From Hydrangea macrophylla (lineage: Eukaryota; Streptophyta; Magnoliopsida; Cornales; Hydrangeaceae): DNA of 64,000 nucleotides. Each line of letters starts with the position of its first letter. Within the stretch, counting starts at the first letter, position 1. Under the pieces are notes generated by a model. That model worked only from the letters and a program-made list of their open reading frames with translations. It made no database searches and was not told the DNA's origin. The DNA is taken from positions 32,423,850 to 32,487,849 of the forward strand of contig CM066991.1 of assembly GCA_033977485.1 (NCBI GenBank). Reading direction: 5' to 3'. Shown here in pieces: positions 22,965 to 32,698 of this stretch. The position numbers and the translations under genes are program-made.

Positions 22965-24020
22965 GTGAAACGGGGAGGTGCTGCCGAAATTTTGAATTTT
23001 TCTAGAGCCGTGACCGAAAATATGGCTTTATATGATCCCGCTCAACTCGCAGCTTGGCTGGATACCACGGATGGTGTGGAACGGATCAATCTTTTCAGCT
23101 ATGGCCTGACCGAGCTCTTTTCTCTTCGCCAGATGGCTCTGAACACTGAGTTCTTGCATGCTGCTATTGCCTACTGGGACCCGGTGAACCATGTCTTCAA
23201 CTTCAATGGCCTGGAAATATGTCCCCTATTTAAGGAGTTCTGTGCTATTCTCGGCTATGATTCTAACTCTGACTTGATTCTCCCTTCGGCTGATACCCTT
23301 AGCTCTACGCGAGGCTTAGCTGAATACCTGAACTGTTCCATTACTATTTCCCGCCGGTTGATTCAAGGTGAGGTTCTCAACATTGCTTCCATTATTGCCC
23401 GGTACGCTAGTCCTAGGAATCCTAGCATGTATGATGCTACGCGCAGAGCTGCTTTGATATTGTGCATGACTTCGCACTTCTTATTCTCGAGTACTTCCAG
23501 CGACTTGGTGCATGTATGCCTTGGACTGAAGGCAGGTAAGAATCCCATGGCTATGGTTCTGGCTGAAACCCTGAATGGCTTGGATCGCGCTTCCAGCCAA
23601 GGAACTCTTCTTCATTCTGGGGCGCCCTTGGTGTTACAGGCTTGGTTATACGAGCGCCTCCAACTGTGGATGGGCCGTATACCACCGGTTTACTTTCGTC
23701 GAGCCGTGCTTCATCCTGACTACACTTTTGCTGATTGGGCTAACATGATGGGCGCTTTATCTGAAGTAGACATTTGCTGGATTGTGAGGCTTTAGGGCCT
23801 TCATGCTGTTACCACGAGCCTCAGGGGTCACCAGAGAGTGTGGTTGATGGGTCTAAGAGAGACTTTTTTCTATCATCCTCGCCGTTTGGCCAGACAGTAT
23901 GGGCAAGTTTAGGAGGTTCCCTGGGGGCTTACTGAGAGGGTCTTTGCTTCCAGAATCAGGGCCGCCACTATTGTTGCTTTCATCGATGGTTGGACCGACC
24001 GAGTAAAAGCCTACTTCTAA
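22965..24020 (+). pseudogene. Second antisense ORF of element 3 (DUF7745-like)
   Basis: Open from about 22965 (first ATG at 23022, MALYDPAQLAAWLD) to a TAG at 23793-23795. The same frame runs on through a second TAG (23910-23912) to a TAA at 24018-24020, so about 330 codons with two late stops. The pattern LHAAIAYWDPVNHVFNFN followed by CPLFKEFCAILGY resembles the N-terminal part of the plant DUF7745 family found in many retroelement-linked proteins. This is recognition from memory and not confirmed. A CCTTGCAG before 22954 may be a splice acceptor. It shares strand with the PMD gene, about 300 bp downstream. Function unknown. Confidence 0.7.
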
Positions 24021-24663
24021 AGACCTTTGAAGAAATAAAAGACACAAAGATAAAACTAGACCTGACTAATTCTGCTCATTCCTCCCAGTGTCTTTGAACA
24101 TGTGTGATTGCTTTTTGAAAGACTTTTATTTCTTTGATTCCTGCTTATGTAATATTCAAAGTTTGTTTATCGATGAACCTTGGTTACTTTGGGAATCTCA
24201 TTTTATGCATTTTAGCTTTCTAAGAAAAACATCTTGTGACCGAGATTTGAATTAGATGCTACTTTTGGTACTAGCTTGGGCATGCTAGGGCGATTAGAGG
24301 TAAACGAGGCGGGCGGCCGAAGTTTGCCCCTAGTTTGGGATATGTATGGTCGTGAGGCAAACGAGGTAGATGACCGACGTTTTCCCCTAGTTTAGAAAGG
24401 GTTTTAGGCAAACGAGGCGTGTGGCCGAAGTTTTCCCCTAGTGTGGAGGGTGATTTCTGGGTTACGGCAAGGACCGCGACTTTATTTCTCTCACACGCTC
24501 ATAATTTTGCCTAGGCACCAGTTAGGTGGCCTAGCGAGCTCTTTTCTCTCTTTTGTTATTGCTCACCTTGGATTTAACTCTAACTTTTGCCTAGGTGTCC
24601 TTTCGGATTTTCAACCTAGCGAGCCATCCTTCTTTTTTTTCTTTTTTTTTTTGTGTAAAAGTC

Positions 24664-24910
24664 TGCCTACGTACCCCGAAGTGGAGATCAGGTCCAACGT
24701 AGTTCTGGCCAAGGTTTTGAAAGGAAGGGGATTCTGGTAGGTGGGACGACCGAACCAAGATGGTTGCCTACGTATCCCCGAGCGGGAATCAGGTCGAGCG
24801 TAGTTCAGGCTACGACTTGAAGGAAATTGGTTTTATTATGATGGTGTCGACGGAACCGATGCGGTTGCCTACGTATCCCCGAGTAGGAATCAGGTCGAGC
24901 GTAGTTCAGG
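24664..24910. repeat. 101 bp tandem repeat between integrase and antisense ORFs
   Basis: TGCCTACGTA(T/C)CCCGAG begins at 24664, 24765 and 24866, exactly 101 bp apart. Each is followed by (A/G)GATCAGGTC-like and CGTAGTTC segments. A fourth, isolated copy is at 19060, on the far side of the antisense ORFs. Confidence 0.88.
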
Positions 24911-24939
24911 CTATGGTTTTGAAAGAAAGGGGATTTTGG

Positions 24940-26345
24940 TCAAGCATAGTACTTTTTAAGGCGATCCATATTGATCGGTTCTTTGAATTCGACACCATCG
25001 AGGTCCATGAGGTAGTTGCTCCTCCGGAAAGGATGGGTCTTGACGATGTAAGGGCCAACCCATTTTGGTTTAAACATCCCACGGGGATCAAAGATCGGAG
25101 CTCGAAGTTCATTTAAGACAAGGTCTCCTTTGACAATCTTCCTCAGGCGAACCTTCTTGTTAAATGCGCGAGCAATCCTCTTTTGGTAGATTCGGACATG
25201 ATCGACCGCTGCTACGCGCTTTTCATCTATGAGGGCCAATTCTTCGTACCTTTCCCTTAACCAGTCAGATTCCGGAATTTCACACTCTGCCATTACTTGC
25301 AGGGACGGTAACTCTATCTCGACTGGAAGTACTACTTCCATGCCATACACCAGTGAGTAAGGGGTTGCTCCCGTAGATGTCCTTATTGTTGTTAGGTATC
25401 CCCAAAGTGTAAACGGTAGCTTTTCATGCCAATCCTTGTAAGTATCGGCTGATTTCTGCAGTATGGCTTTGACATCCTTATTTGCAGCTTCGACTGCCCC
25501 ATTGGTCTGTGGCCTGTACGGCGACGATTTGTGGTAGGTGATTTTGTATTCTTCAAACAGATCCCTGACCTCTGCTTTGAAATGACTACCATTATCCGAG
25601 GTAATCTCATGGGGAACCCCATAGCGATAGATGAGGTTTCTCTTGATAAATTTACCACTTCCTTGGCTCCTAACTTGGTGTAAGACGCAGCTTCTACCCA
25701 TTTTGTGAAGTAGTCGATGGCTACCAGAATGTACCGATTCCCATTTGTAGCTTTTGGGAAAATTTCACCAATGATATCAATCCCCCAGGTTGAGAACGGC
25801 CAAGGAGAGGTCATACTGTAGAGTAAAGATGGTGGTACGTGCATCATATTTGCATGGATCTGGCACTTGTGACACTTCCTCACGTATTCGCAACAATCTT
25901 TCTCCAATGTTGTCCAGTAGTACCCTTGTCTTATGGTCTTCTTGGCCAGCATGTGACCGTTCATGTGCGGACCGCAGACTCCTTCGTGTATTTCCTCCAT
26001 CATTCTCCTGGAGCTTTTTCCAAACAAGCAAGTAAGGTTGTGACTGTTGTATCCTTTCTTCAACAATTTCCCGCCGCAAATGATGAATTGCGTTGTGAAC
26101 CTTCGGATGGCCCTTTTGTCTTTCTCCGTAGACTCTTGGGGGTACGTCCCCTTTTCTATGAAATCCCAGATATCCTGATACCACGGTGTTTCAATCTCTT
26201 CTTCTTCGATCGCGGCGATTATTTTGAACGAAGGCTCATACATTTGCTCAATTACCAAAGGCATCATCTTGACTACCACAGGAATTTTGACCATGGAAGC
26301 TAAGGTAGTCAATGAATCTGCTAGCTGGTTCTCTTTCCTCGGCAA
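24940..26345 (-). pseudogene. Integrase of element 3
   Basis: An N-terminal linker from RNase H (KENQLADSLTTLASM) leads to the HHCC zinc domain (EEIHEGVCGPHMNGH, CHKCQIHANMM). The catalytic core follows with GIDIIGEIF, then a frameshift near 25650, then TSDNGSHFKAE and QTNGAVEAANK, so all three D-D-E residues survive across two frames. The C-terminal GPYIVK segment and a NMDRLKKYYA end match Tat elements. TAA at 24942-24940. One frameshift is the main lesion seen. Confidence 0.88.
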
Positions 26346-26369
26346 GTAGAGGAACGTGACGTTCTTGAA

Positions 26370-26663
26370 TTACCTCTTAAGTTGATCGAGATGATCATGA
26401 TAGGGCTTCAACCTCTCTTCCTTTACTTTCCATTCTCCCCTAGCTTGTGATATGATGAGGTTTGAGTCCCCAAAGACATCCAACTGTTGAACTTTCAGCT
26501 CTAAGGCTGCTTTCATTCCCAGAATGCATGCTTCGTATTCAGCGGTGTTGTTGGTGGAGTTATAATTGAGTTTGACTGCCAGCGGAGTGTGGTCCCCACT
26601 TGGTGATACTACGATCATTCCTACTCCGTATCCTTTCATGTTGGCTGCTCCATCAAAGTACAA
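26370..26663 (-). pseudogene. Second RNase H (archaeal-like) of element 3
   Basis: YFDGAANMKGYGVGMIVVSP, NNTAEYEACILGMKAAL and FGDSNLIISQ carry the Asp, Glu and Asp of the RNase H active site. The duplicated RNase H placed before integrase is a known hallmark of the Tat lineage. The 98-codon open stretch ends with a stop at 26372-26370, just before the integrase linker. Confidence 0.85.
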
Positions 26664-26666
26664 CTT

Positions 26667-28105
26667 CTACTGTTCTTCCTTGATTTCCATGATATTCTCG
26701 TCCGGAAATGGAAAGTCCCCACTTTCTTCGGAGTCAACGGCATGCTTTACGAGATGCTCCGCTACGGTTCTCCCTTTTACCGATTTGCTCGTAACATACT
26801 TGATGTCGAATTCAGATAGTAGAAGTAACCAATGGGATATACGGCCGGTCAGGGTAGGCTTTTCGAGGAGGTATTTTAGAGGATCCATGCAGGATATGAG
26901 CACAACCAGAAAGGCTAGCATGTAGTGCCTTAGTCGGCGAGTGCACCAAACCAAGGCCCAACATGTTTTTTCGAGGGTGGAGTAGTTGAGCTCATACCCA
27001 GTCATCCTCTTGCTGAGGTAATATATGGCTTTTTCGGAGTGGCTTTCTTCTCCTTCTTGGGCTAGCATGCAGCCCATGGCATTTTCGGAGACGGATAGGT
27101 AAAGGAATAAAGGTTTATGAGGAGTAGGTAGGGAGAGGACCTGTGGATTTTGAAGGTAGGCTTTTATTTTTTCGAAAGCGGTTTGGCATTGGTCATCCCA
27201 TTGGAACTTCTCTCCTTTTCTCAGCAATCGGAACAGAGGATCGCACGTAGTTGTCAGCTTGGAAATGAAGCGACTGATGGACTGGATTCTTCCGAGGAAC
27301 CCCCTTACTTCTTTCTCATTCCGTGGTGGTGTCATTTCTAGGATTGCCTTGATCTTGGAGGGATCCACTTCTATCCCCCTTTGTATGATGAGAAAACCCA
27401 GGAGTTTACCGGAGGTCACACCGAAAGTGCACTTCTTTGGATTCAACCTCATCTTGTATTTGCGCAACCTTTCGAAAAACTTTTCTAGTGCTAACAAGTG
27501 TCCTTTTCTATCCCTAAACTTCACGATCATGTCATCTACATACACTTCTACTTCCTTGTGAATCATATCGTGCAGCAGAGTGGTGGAAGCTCTTTGGTAG
27601 GTTACCCCCGCATTCTTGAGTCCAAAAGGCATTAGCCTGTAGCAGTAGGTTCCCCATGGCGTGGTGAATGTTGTCTTTTCCCGGTCTTCTGGAGCCATTA
27701 GGATCTGATTGTACCCTGAGAAACCATCCATGAATGATAGCAGCTCATGTCCGGCGGTGTTGTCTACCAGAACATCAATGTGGGGCAGCGGGAAGTCATC
27801 CTTAGGGCTGGCTTTGTTTAAGTCACGGAAGTCGACGCACACACGAACCTTTCCATCCTTCTTCGGGACTGGCACGATATTGGCAACCCATTCCGGATAT
27901 TCGGTGATAATGATGAACCCTCCTTGAACTGCTTCTCCACTTCTTCTTTGACTTTGAGTGCCCATTCCGGCCTCATGCGCCTCAGTTTCTGCTTGATGAA
28001 TTTAGAATTGGGAAGGAGGGGAATATGGTGTTGGACAATGTCGGGGTCAGCCCCAGGCATGTGCTCGTAAGACCAAGCAAAAACATCTTTGAATTCTTTT
28101 AGCAA
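26667..28105 (-). pseudogene. Reverse transcriptase and first RNase H of element 3
   Basis: The entry block FKDVFAWSYEHMPGADPDIV is in one frame (28105-27818). A frameshift near 27920 leads to a long open frame of 432 codons: CVDFRDLNKASPKDDF, FMDGFSGYNQI, LMPFGLKNAG, an intact YVDDMIVK box near 27540-27520, and LNPKKCTFGV. The RNase H part follows (AIYYLSKRMTGYELNYSTLEK, DPLKYLLEKP). It is the best-preserved coding block in the window apart from the copia integrase. A TAG-type stop at 26667 separates it from the second RNase H. Confidence 0.9.
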
Positions 28106-28117
28106 GAGAGTCAGTTT

Positions 28118-29185
28118 TTATTTTTCTTCTTCATTAAGCCTTGAGCCAATTTGCACAATTTGTGGATTATCTATTTCACCTAGGTTAATCGATAAAGTAT
28201 CTTCGGTTATTTCGTAAGCAGGTGGTTTTTCAATTAGCTGTTTTAGTTCATATGGGAGATCCTCAGAGGGATCCGTGCGTTCACAACTACTTGACACAGA
28301 GGAGTAAGCAGAATTGTCTTTCATTTCATTCATGATAGGTGGAGTGATTACAACAGACAGTGGTGGGCTTACAACAGCCGACTCCGGTACAGACTCGATA
28401 ATCGGAAATACAGACTCCGGGGGAACAGGGGGTAGGGAGACATAGACAGATGACTCTACAGCCTGGTTGTTCAGACCCTCCTCAGTCGGCATGATCTAAC
28501 CATCTTGGCTCTTGGCCCTCTTTCCTTCCTTTTCCTCAGCAAGTTCTTCCCACATCTTCTCAATAGCCTCGGTGTCCAGGTACTTCAACCAATCTTCCTC
28601 GGGGGTTTTTACAGCTTCTTCCGGGTAGAACGGATCTTGGTAGGGGGGCCTTTCGCAGTCAGCGAAGATTTCAAGGCCGGGATACCTCTTCCCAGTGGTC
28701 CGATGGATCCATGGTTCAGGGAACCCGAAATAAGGGAAGTCATCCCCTTCCTTGATGAACTGCCCATTCAAGGTTTTGCGGTATGGTGGGAGATTCCTCA
28801 CTCTCTTTTTCCACGGCCTCTGTAGTTCGACGTCTTCTTCGGCGGGCTTGTATCCTAACTCGAAAGTGCTTTGCTGTCCCTTGATTTGAGGGAACTCGCG
28901 AATCCCTTGTTGACGTCGGCCCAATCCCATTCCGGGGAAATAGTTCATCTTGCGGACAATGTTGACGATCGCAGAGTGAACCTCGGGGAACCGATTTTCG
29001 TCATTGATCATGTGGACTTCTTCCATGAAGAATCCTCCGATTTCTCCTTCTTCCAACTCAGGTATTTGGACTTCGAAAATGGGAGCGTAATTTGGGAAAG
29101 CTTCATTACCCCAACTATTACCGAGGATTATCTTCACCTGTTTCTCATGAATGTACTTGATCATTTGATGCACAGTGGATGCCAC
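28118..29185 (-). pseudogene. Protease-RT linker with G-patch-like motif, element 3
   Basis: Two open stretches in this linker: 29185-28496 (229 codons) and 28492-28118 (124 codons). The first contains YFPGMGLGRRQQGIREF at about 28945-28895, a Gly-rich pattern like a G-patch, a motif known downstream of protease in some retroelements. The rest is Pro/Glu/Trp-rich (FGFPEPWIHRTTGKRYPG). The second stretch is Pro/Ser-rich and acidic, with no recognised domain. A similar linker is common in Ogre-like elements. Confidence 0.7.
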
Positions 29186-29347
29186 GGCTTTGTTGGCGTG
29201 TAGCCAGGGCCTTCAGATCAACAAGTTGAATGAGGCAGGTATGTCCATGACTTGAAAAATCTCAGTGCTTACCAAAGATCCTACCCGTATTTGTAGAGAG
29301 ACAGTCCCCATCACATTCCTCTCGGTGTTATCGTATGCCCTCGCGGA

Positions 29348-29965
29348 TTACACAGATGGTGTGATGTCAAGGACATTAACCCCCAAGGCGGTGGCGGTTC
29401 TTAGAGCACAAACATTTAAGGCGGAGCCTGTATCAACCAGACAAAATGGCACTTGTTGCCCCTTGTACCCAATAGTGATGTACAGAGCTTTGTTATGTGC
29501 GAACCCTTCTGGCGGCAGGTCTTCATCAGAAAAGGTAATGATTGGATCAGGGGTGAGTGCACCCAAGAAAGCCACCATTTCTTCCGGTGCGGCATCGATG
29601 GGGACTTCAATTCCAGCCAAGGCATTCAATACGGCTTGCCTATGCTTGTAAGATGTCACCATGATGTCCCACATCGAGAGATGTGCTTGGGTTTTCTTCA
29701 ACTATTTTATCAACTCATCGTCTTCTTCAATGACATCATCCATTTTCCCCTTTCCCTTATCCTTGACCGGACTTTTCTCGATTGTTTCGGCAATAGGCTG
29801 CGGTGGCTGATAATGGCGGCCTGACCTAGTCAAATGGTCAATCTCAGCGGGAGTAGGCCTTTCAACAGTTCCATCTTCTTTGAACCAGTCGCAATCTGTC
29901 CCCACAAATGGTTTTTCTGGCTCGTCCCAGATAGAAGCATCACTTTCATTGTTGGGATCATACAT
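29348..29965 (-). pseudogene. Aspartic protease of element 3
   Basis: The upstream block (DHLTRSGRHYQPP) and, after a TAG at 29704-29702 where Gln is expected, KKTQAHLSMWDIMV and ALAGIEVPIDAAPEE precede the catalytic LVDTGSALNVC motif. The order and wording fit Tat/Ogre proteases. The open stretch ends at 29348. Confidence 0.82.
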
Positions 29966-30012
29966 TTGAGGTCTACCTCCCCTAGATCATGCTCTTCTAG
30001 AAAGAACAAGTC

Positions 30013-31406
30013 TTACTCATCGTCTAGCTGTTGCTGCCACCCATCGTCTTCTCCTTCAATCAGATGAATCTCGGTAGAATCCGGGATGTCAATGCGGGCT
30101 AACGGAAGTCCTACGGGGGTGATATAGATGGCCGGGTTAAAGGGAGCAGAGTTGGGCTCAATGAAGCTGATGTTTTGGTGGTTCGGCAAGGGATTTTGGG
30201 TAACATGGGGCTGCTTTGGTGGTGGCTCGATGATGTTTTGGTCAATGAGATCTTGGATGTCATGGCGAAGGCGCATGCAATCATCGGTGTTGTGGCCGGG
30301 AGCTTGGTGGTAGGTACACTGTTTGGACATATCACAGTTTGGCGGGAGTGGGGTATTTCGGGGCTGGAGTAGTTGGAGGTGGCCCTACTTGAGGAGACGA
30401 TCCAAGGCGAGGAGAGGGAAATTTCTAGCTTGGCGAAATTACGAGGGGGCTTTTTCTAGATAGGGCGATTGGAGGCGTTGGCTTGGTTGGGGGATTGGTA
30501 TGGCTTGAGAGGGTACGGTATGAGTTGACTGCTAAGCACATTGACATCCGGAGGATTTCGGGAGTAATTAGGCCTTCTTGACTGACTTGGGGACTCTTCC
30601 TTTTTGATCTTACCTTCCTTGATGGCGTCTTCAATTCTAGTTCCAACCTCAAAAAGCTCTTCGAAGGTGGAGATGGACTGGTAGAACAATTTCTCATAGT
30701 AGAGCGGCTGCAGATTTCGGATTAGCATTCTCACTTGTTCCTTCTCAACCGGTCGGTGGGTCATTTGGGCCACTTTGTTCCTCCATCTGCTTAGAAATGC
30801 AGCAAAGGATTCATTGTTGCTCTGCCGAGTTGTTTCCAAATCCATGATGGTGACATTAAGCTCTTGGTTGTAGGAATAGTGATCGACGAAGACCCGGACG
30901 ATGTCTTCCCATGCCCGAGTCTTGGAGGCCTCCAAGGTAAGGAACCATGACAGTGCAGATTTTGCGAGAGTTTGCGGGAACAACATAGCGATGTGTTCAT
31001 GAGTGCAGCCCATCAATTGGAAAATGTTCATGCACAGCTTTATGTGGCTTTTCGGATTTCCGGTTCAGTCGAAACGGTCAATGGCAGGCATCTTGAACTT
31101 TTCGGGCAGCTTTAGCTTGACAGGCTTGAAAAGGCCTTCCAAGTCCAGCATGTAATCATCAATCCCTTTGCTTTTCCTCAGTGCACTTTCTAGCTTGTCA
31201 ACCTTATCCATTTTCTCTTGGAGCTTCTTCTCATATGCAAATGGTGGGACCCCTTGAAGCCAGTCTTCCTCCCCATTATTCTTATGTGGGGGCTGTTCAA
31301 ACCCCGGTGGTGGAAACCCAGGTGGAGGTTGCGCTAGGCTGTCAGACTGTTGGCTTATGGTGGCTCCCAATTCGGTGACCTTGTTTTCCAGTTCCTCTTG
31401 ATTCAT
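30013..31406 (-). pseudogene. gag: gag of element 3 (broken)
   Basis: Starts MNQEELENKVTELGATISQQ at 31406. A Pro-rich stretch (QPPPGFPPPGFEQPP) leads to the conserved core: LKLPEKFKMPAIDRFD, an in-frame TGA at 31067-31065, then GNPKSHIKL, TLAKSALSWFLTLEASKTRAWEDI and the FAAFLSRWRNK helix. Another stop lies at 30458-30456 and a frameshift before a knuckle-like CTYHQAPGHNTDDC at about 30318-30277. This is the Tat/Ogre gag layout. Confidence 0.85.
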
Positions 31407-32677
31407 GTTGAAAGAACTCGGCGGGCTGATTCTGACCAGACGATTATCTGAATTTCTGACCCAGGACGAAGAACCCGACTGCTGACCTTGAGAATCTATA
31501 GTGACCCTACAGATTCAAGAGGATTGTATTAGATTCTAACAGTGACGACTTTGGACAGACAAAAATAGTGAGTTTAACAGTCGTGGACTGACTCGTGTAA
31601 GGCTGACCGGGACAATACATGCAGATTGATAGGAATGGTGCATGCATATGAGGCAAGCATGCGGATGTAAGCCCTAATCTATATGATGCTCCTATTTCTG
31701 ACAGATAGCAGTTTAAGCAAATAAGGTCCTAATCATATAGAGTGTGCTAACTTTACTTTCCAGTATGATCACCGGGGATATCGGGAATTCTGGAGTATTT
31801 CTAGGATATACGGAGAGAGTTTCAGAGTTTCTGGGAGAAACAGGTTACATATGGACAGAGTTTCTGGGAGAAACAGGTTATATTTGGGATACATGGATAG
31901 AGTTTCTGGGAGAAACAGGTTATATATGGACAGTGTTTCTGGGAGAAACAAGTTATATTTGGGATATATGGACAGAGTTTCTGGGAGAAACAGGTTATAT
32001 ATGGACAGAGTTTCTGGGAGAAACAGGTATATTTGGACAGAGTTTCTGGGAGAAACGGGGATATATGGTAAGGGCAAGCGATGATGGTGATCATACTTTC
32101 TAGCAAGTTTTCATACTCCTATGTCTTAGGACCGACAAACAAGGTTTGCAGTGTATATCTTGGTGAACATGGAGCAGACATCCTTATCATGGTGCCTAGG
32201 CAGGTCAACTCAATGTAATCACATGTGAGTGATTGCCTTAGGAATCATAAGAAAGAGGTTCTGTTCTATGCCACATAAGCGTCTACACCGCGTAGGTAAT
32301 CCCGTCAGGGCATACATCAGTTATATCACATTGTCCTATCTTGAAAGATAAACGAGCAGTCCTATGAAAGGTTCTACAGGAATCTATATGCAAAGGCTGG
32401 GTTTAGTCAAAGAGGGTCCGTTGACGAGAGTTCCAATATACCGTCAGAGAGACAGTACGGAAGTTTTTACTCTTTTAAATATACCTTGGAAGGTACAGTA
32501 TCAATGGTGACTTGTGCCCTGGCACAACAAGACCTGAACAAAGTCAGCGCCGCGTTTCAGACACAGTCGGAGGGGGAAATGCAGGAGTGCAATGCGGTGA
32601 ACCAAACACAAAAAAAGATGATTTTAGGGATGCTTCTTATGAGTCAAACCTCTGTATTATTTTGTTTTAAAATAAAA
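31407..32677. other. Leader between primer site and gag of element 3
   Basis: Non-coding leader (5-prime UTR on -). It contains the minisatellite at about 31814-32060. I see no extra sense ORF of the kind described upstream of gag in some Ogre elements; the only open frame near the LTR (32486-32821, +) overlaps the primer site and is a chance frame. Confidence 0.6.
31814..32060. repeat. Minisatellite in the leader of element 3
   Basis: About seven copies of a 25-45 bp unit containing GAGTTTCTGGGAGAAACAGG, with variable TATATTTGG(GATA) spacers. Each core is a partial inverted repeat (GTTTCT/AGAAAC). All frames stay open on both strands, so the repeated peptides are artefacts of the repeat. 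Confidence 0.9.
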
Positions 32678-32696
32678 GTCCCCAGTGGAGTCGCCA
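32678..32696 (-). other. Primer binding site of element 3, tRNA-Arg type
   Basis: On - it reads TGGCGACTCCACTGGGGAC two bases inside the 5-prime LTR boundary. A site of this type, pairing with tRNA-Arg, is typical of Ogre elements (family knowledge). Confidence 0.8.
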
Positions 32697-32698
32697 GT

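Noticed and set aside
31744..32106. Repetitive open frames on both strands around the minisatellite, CRISPR-like at first sight
   Set aside because: Units are variable, spacers are not unique sequences, and the context is a plant retroelement leader.
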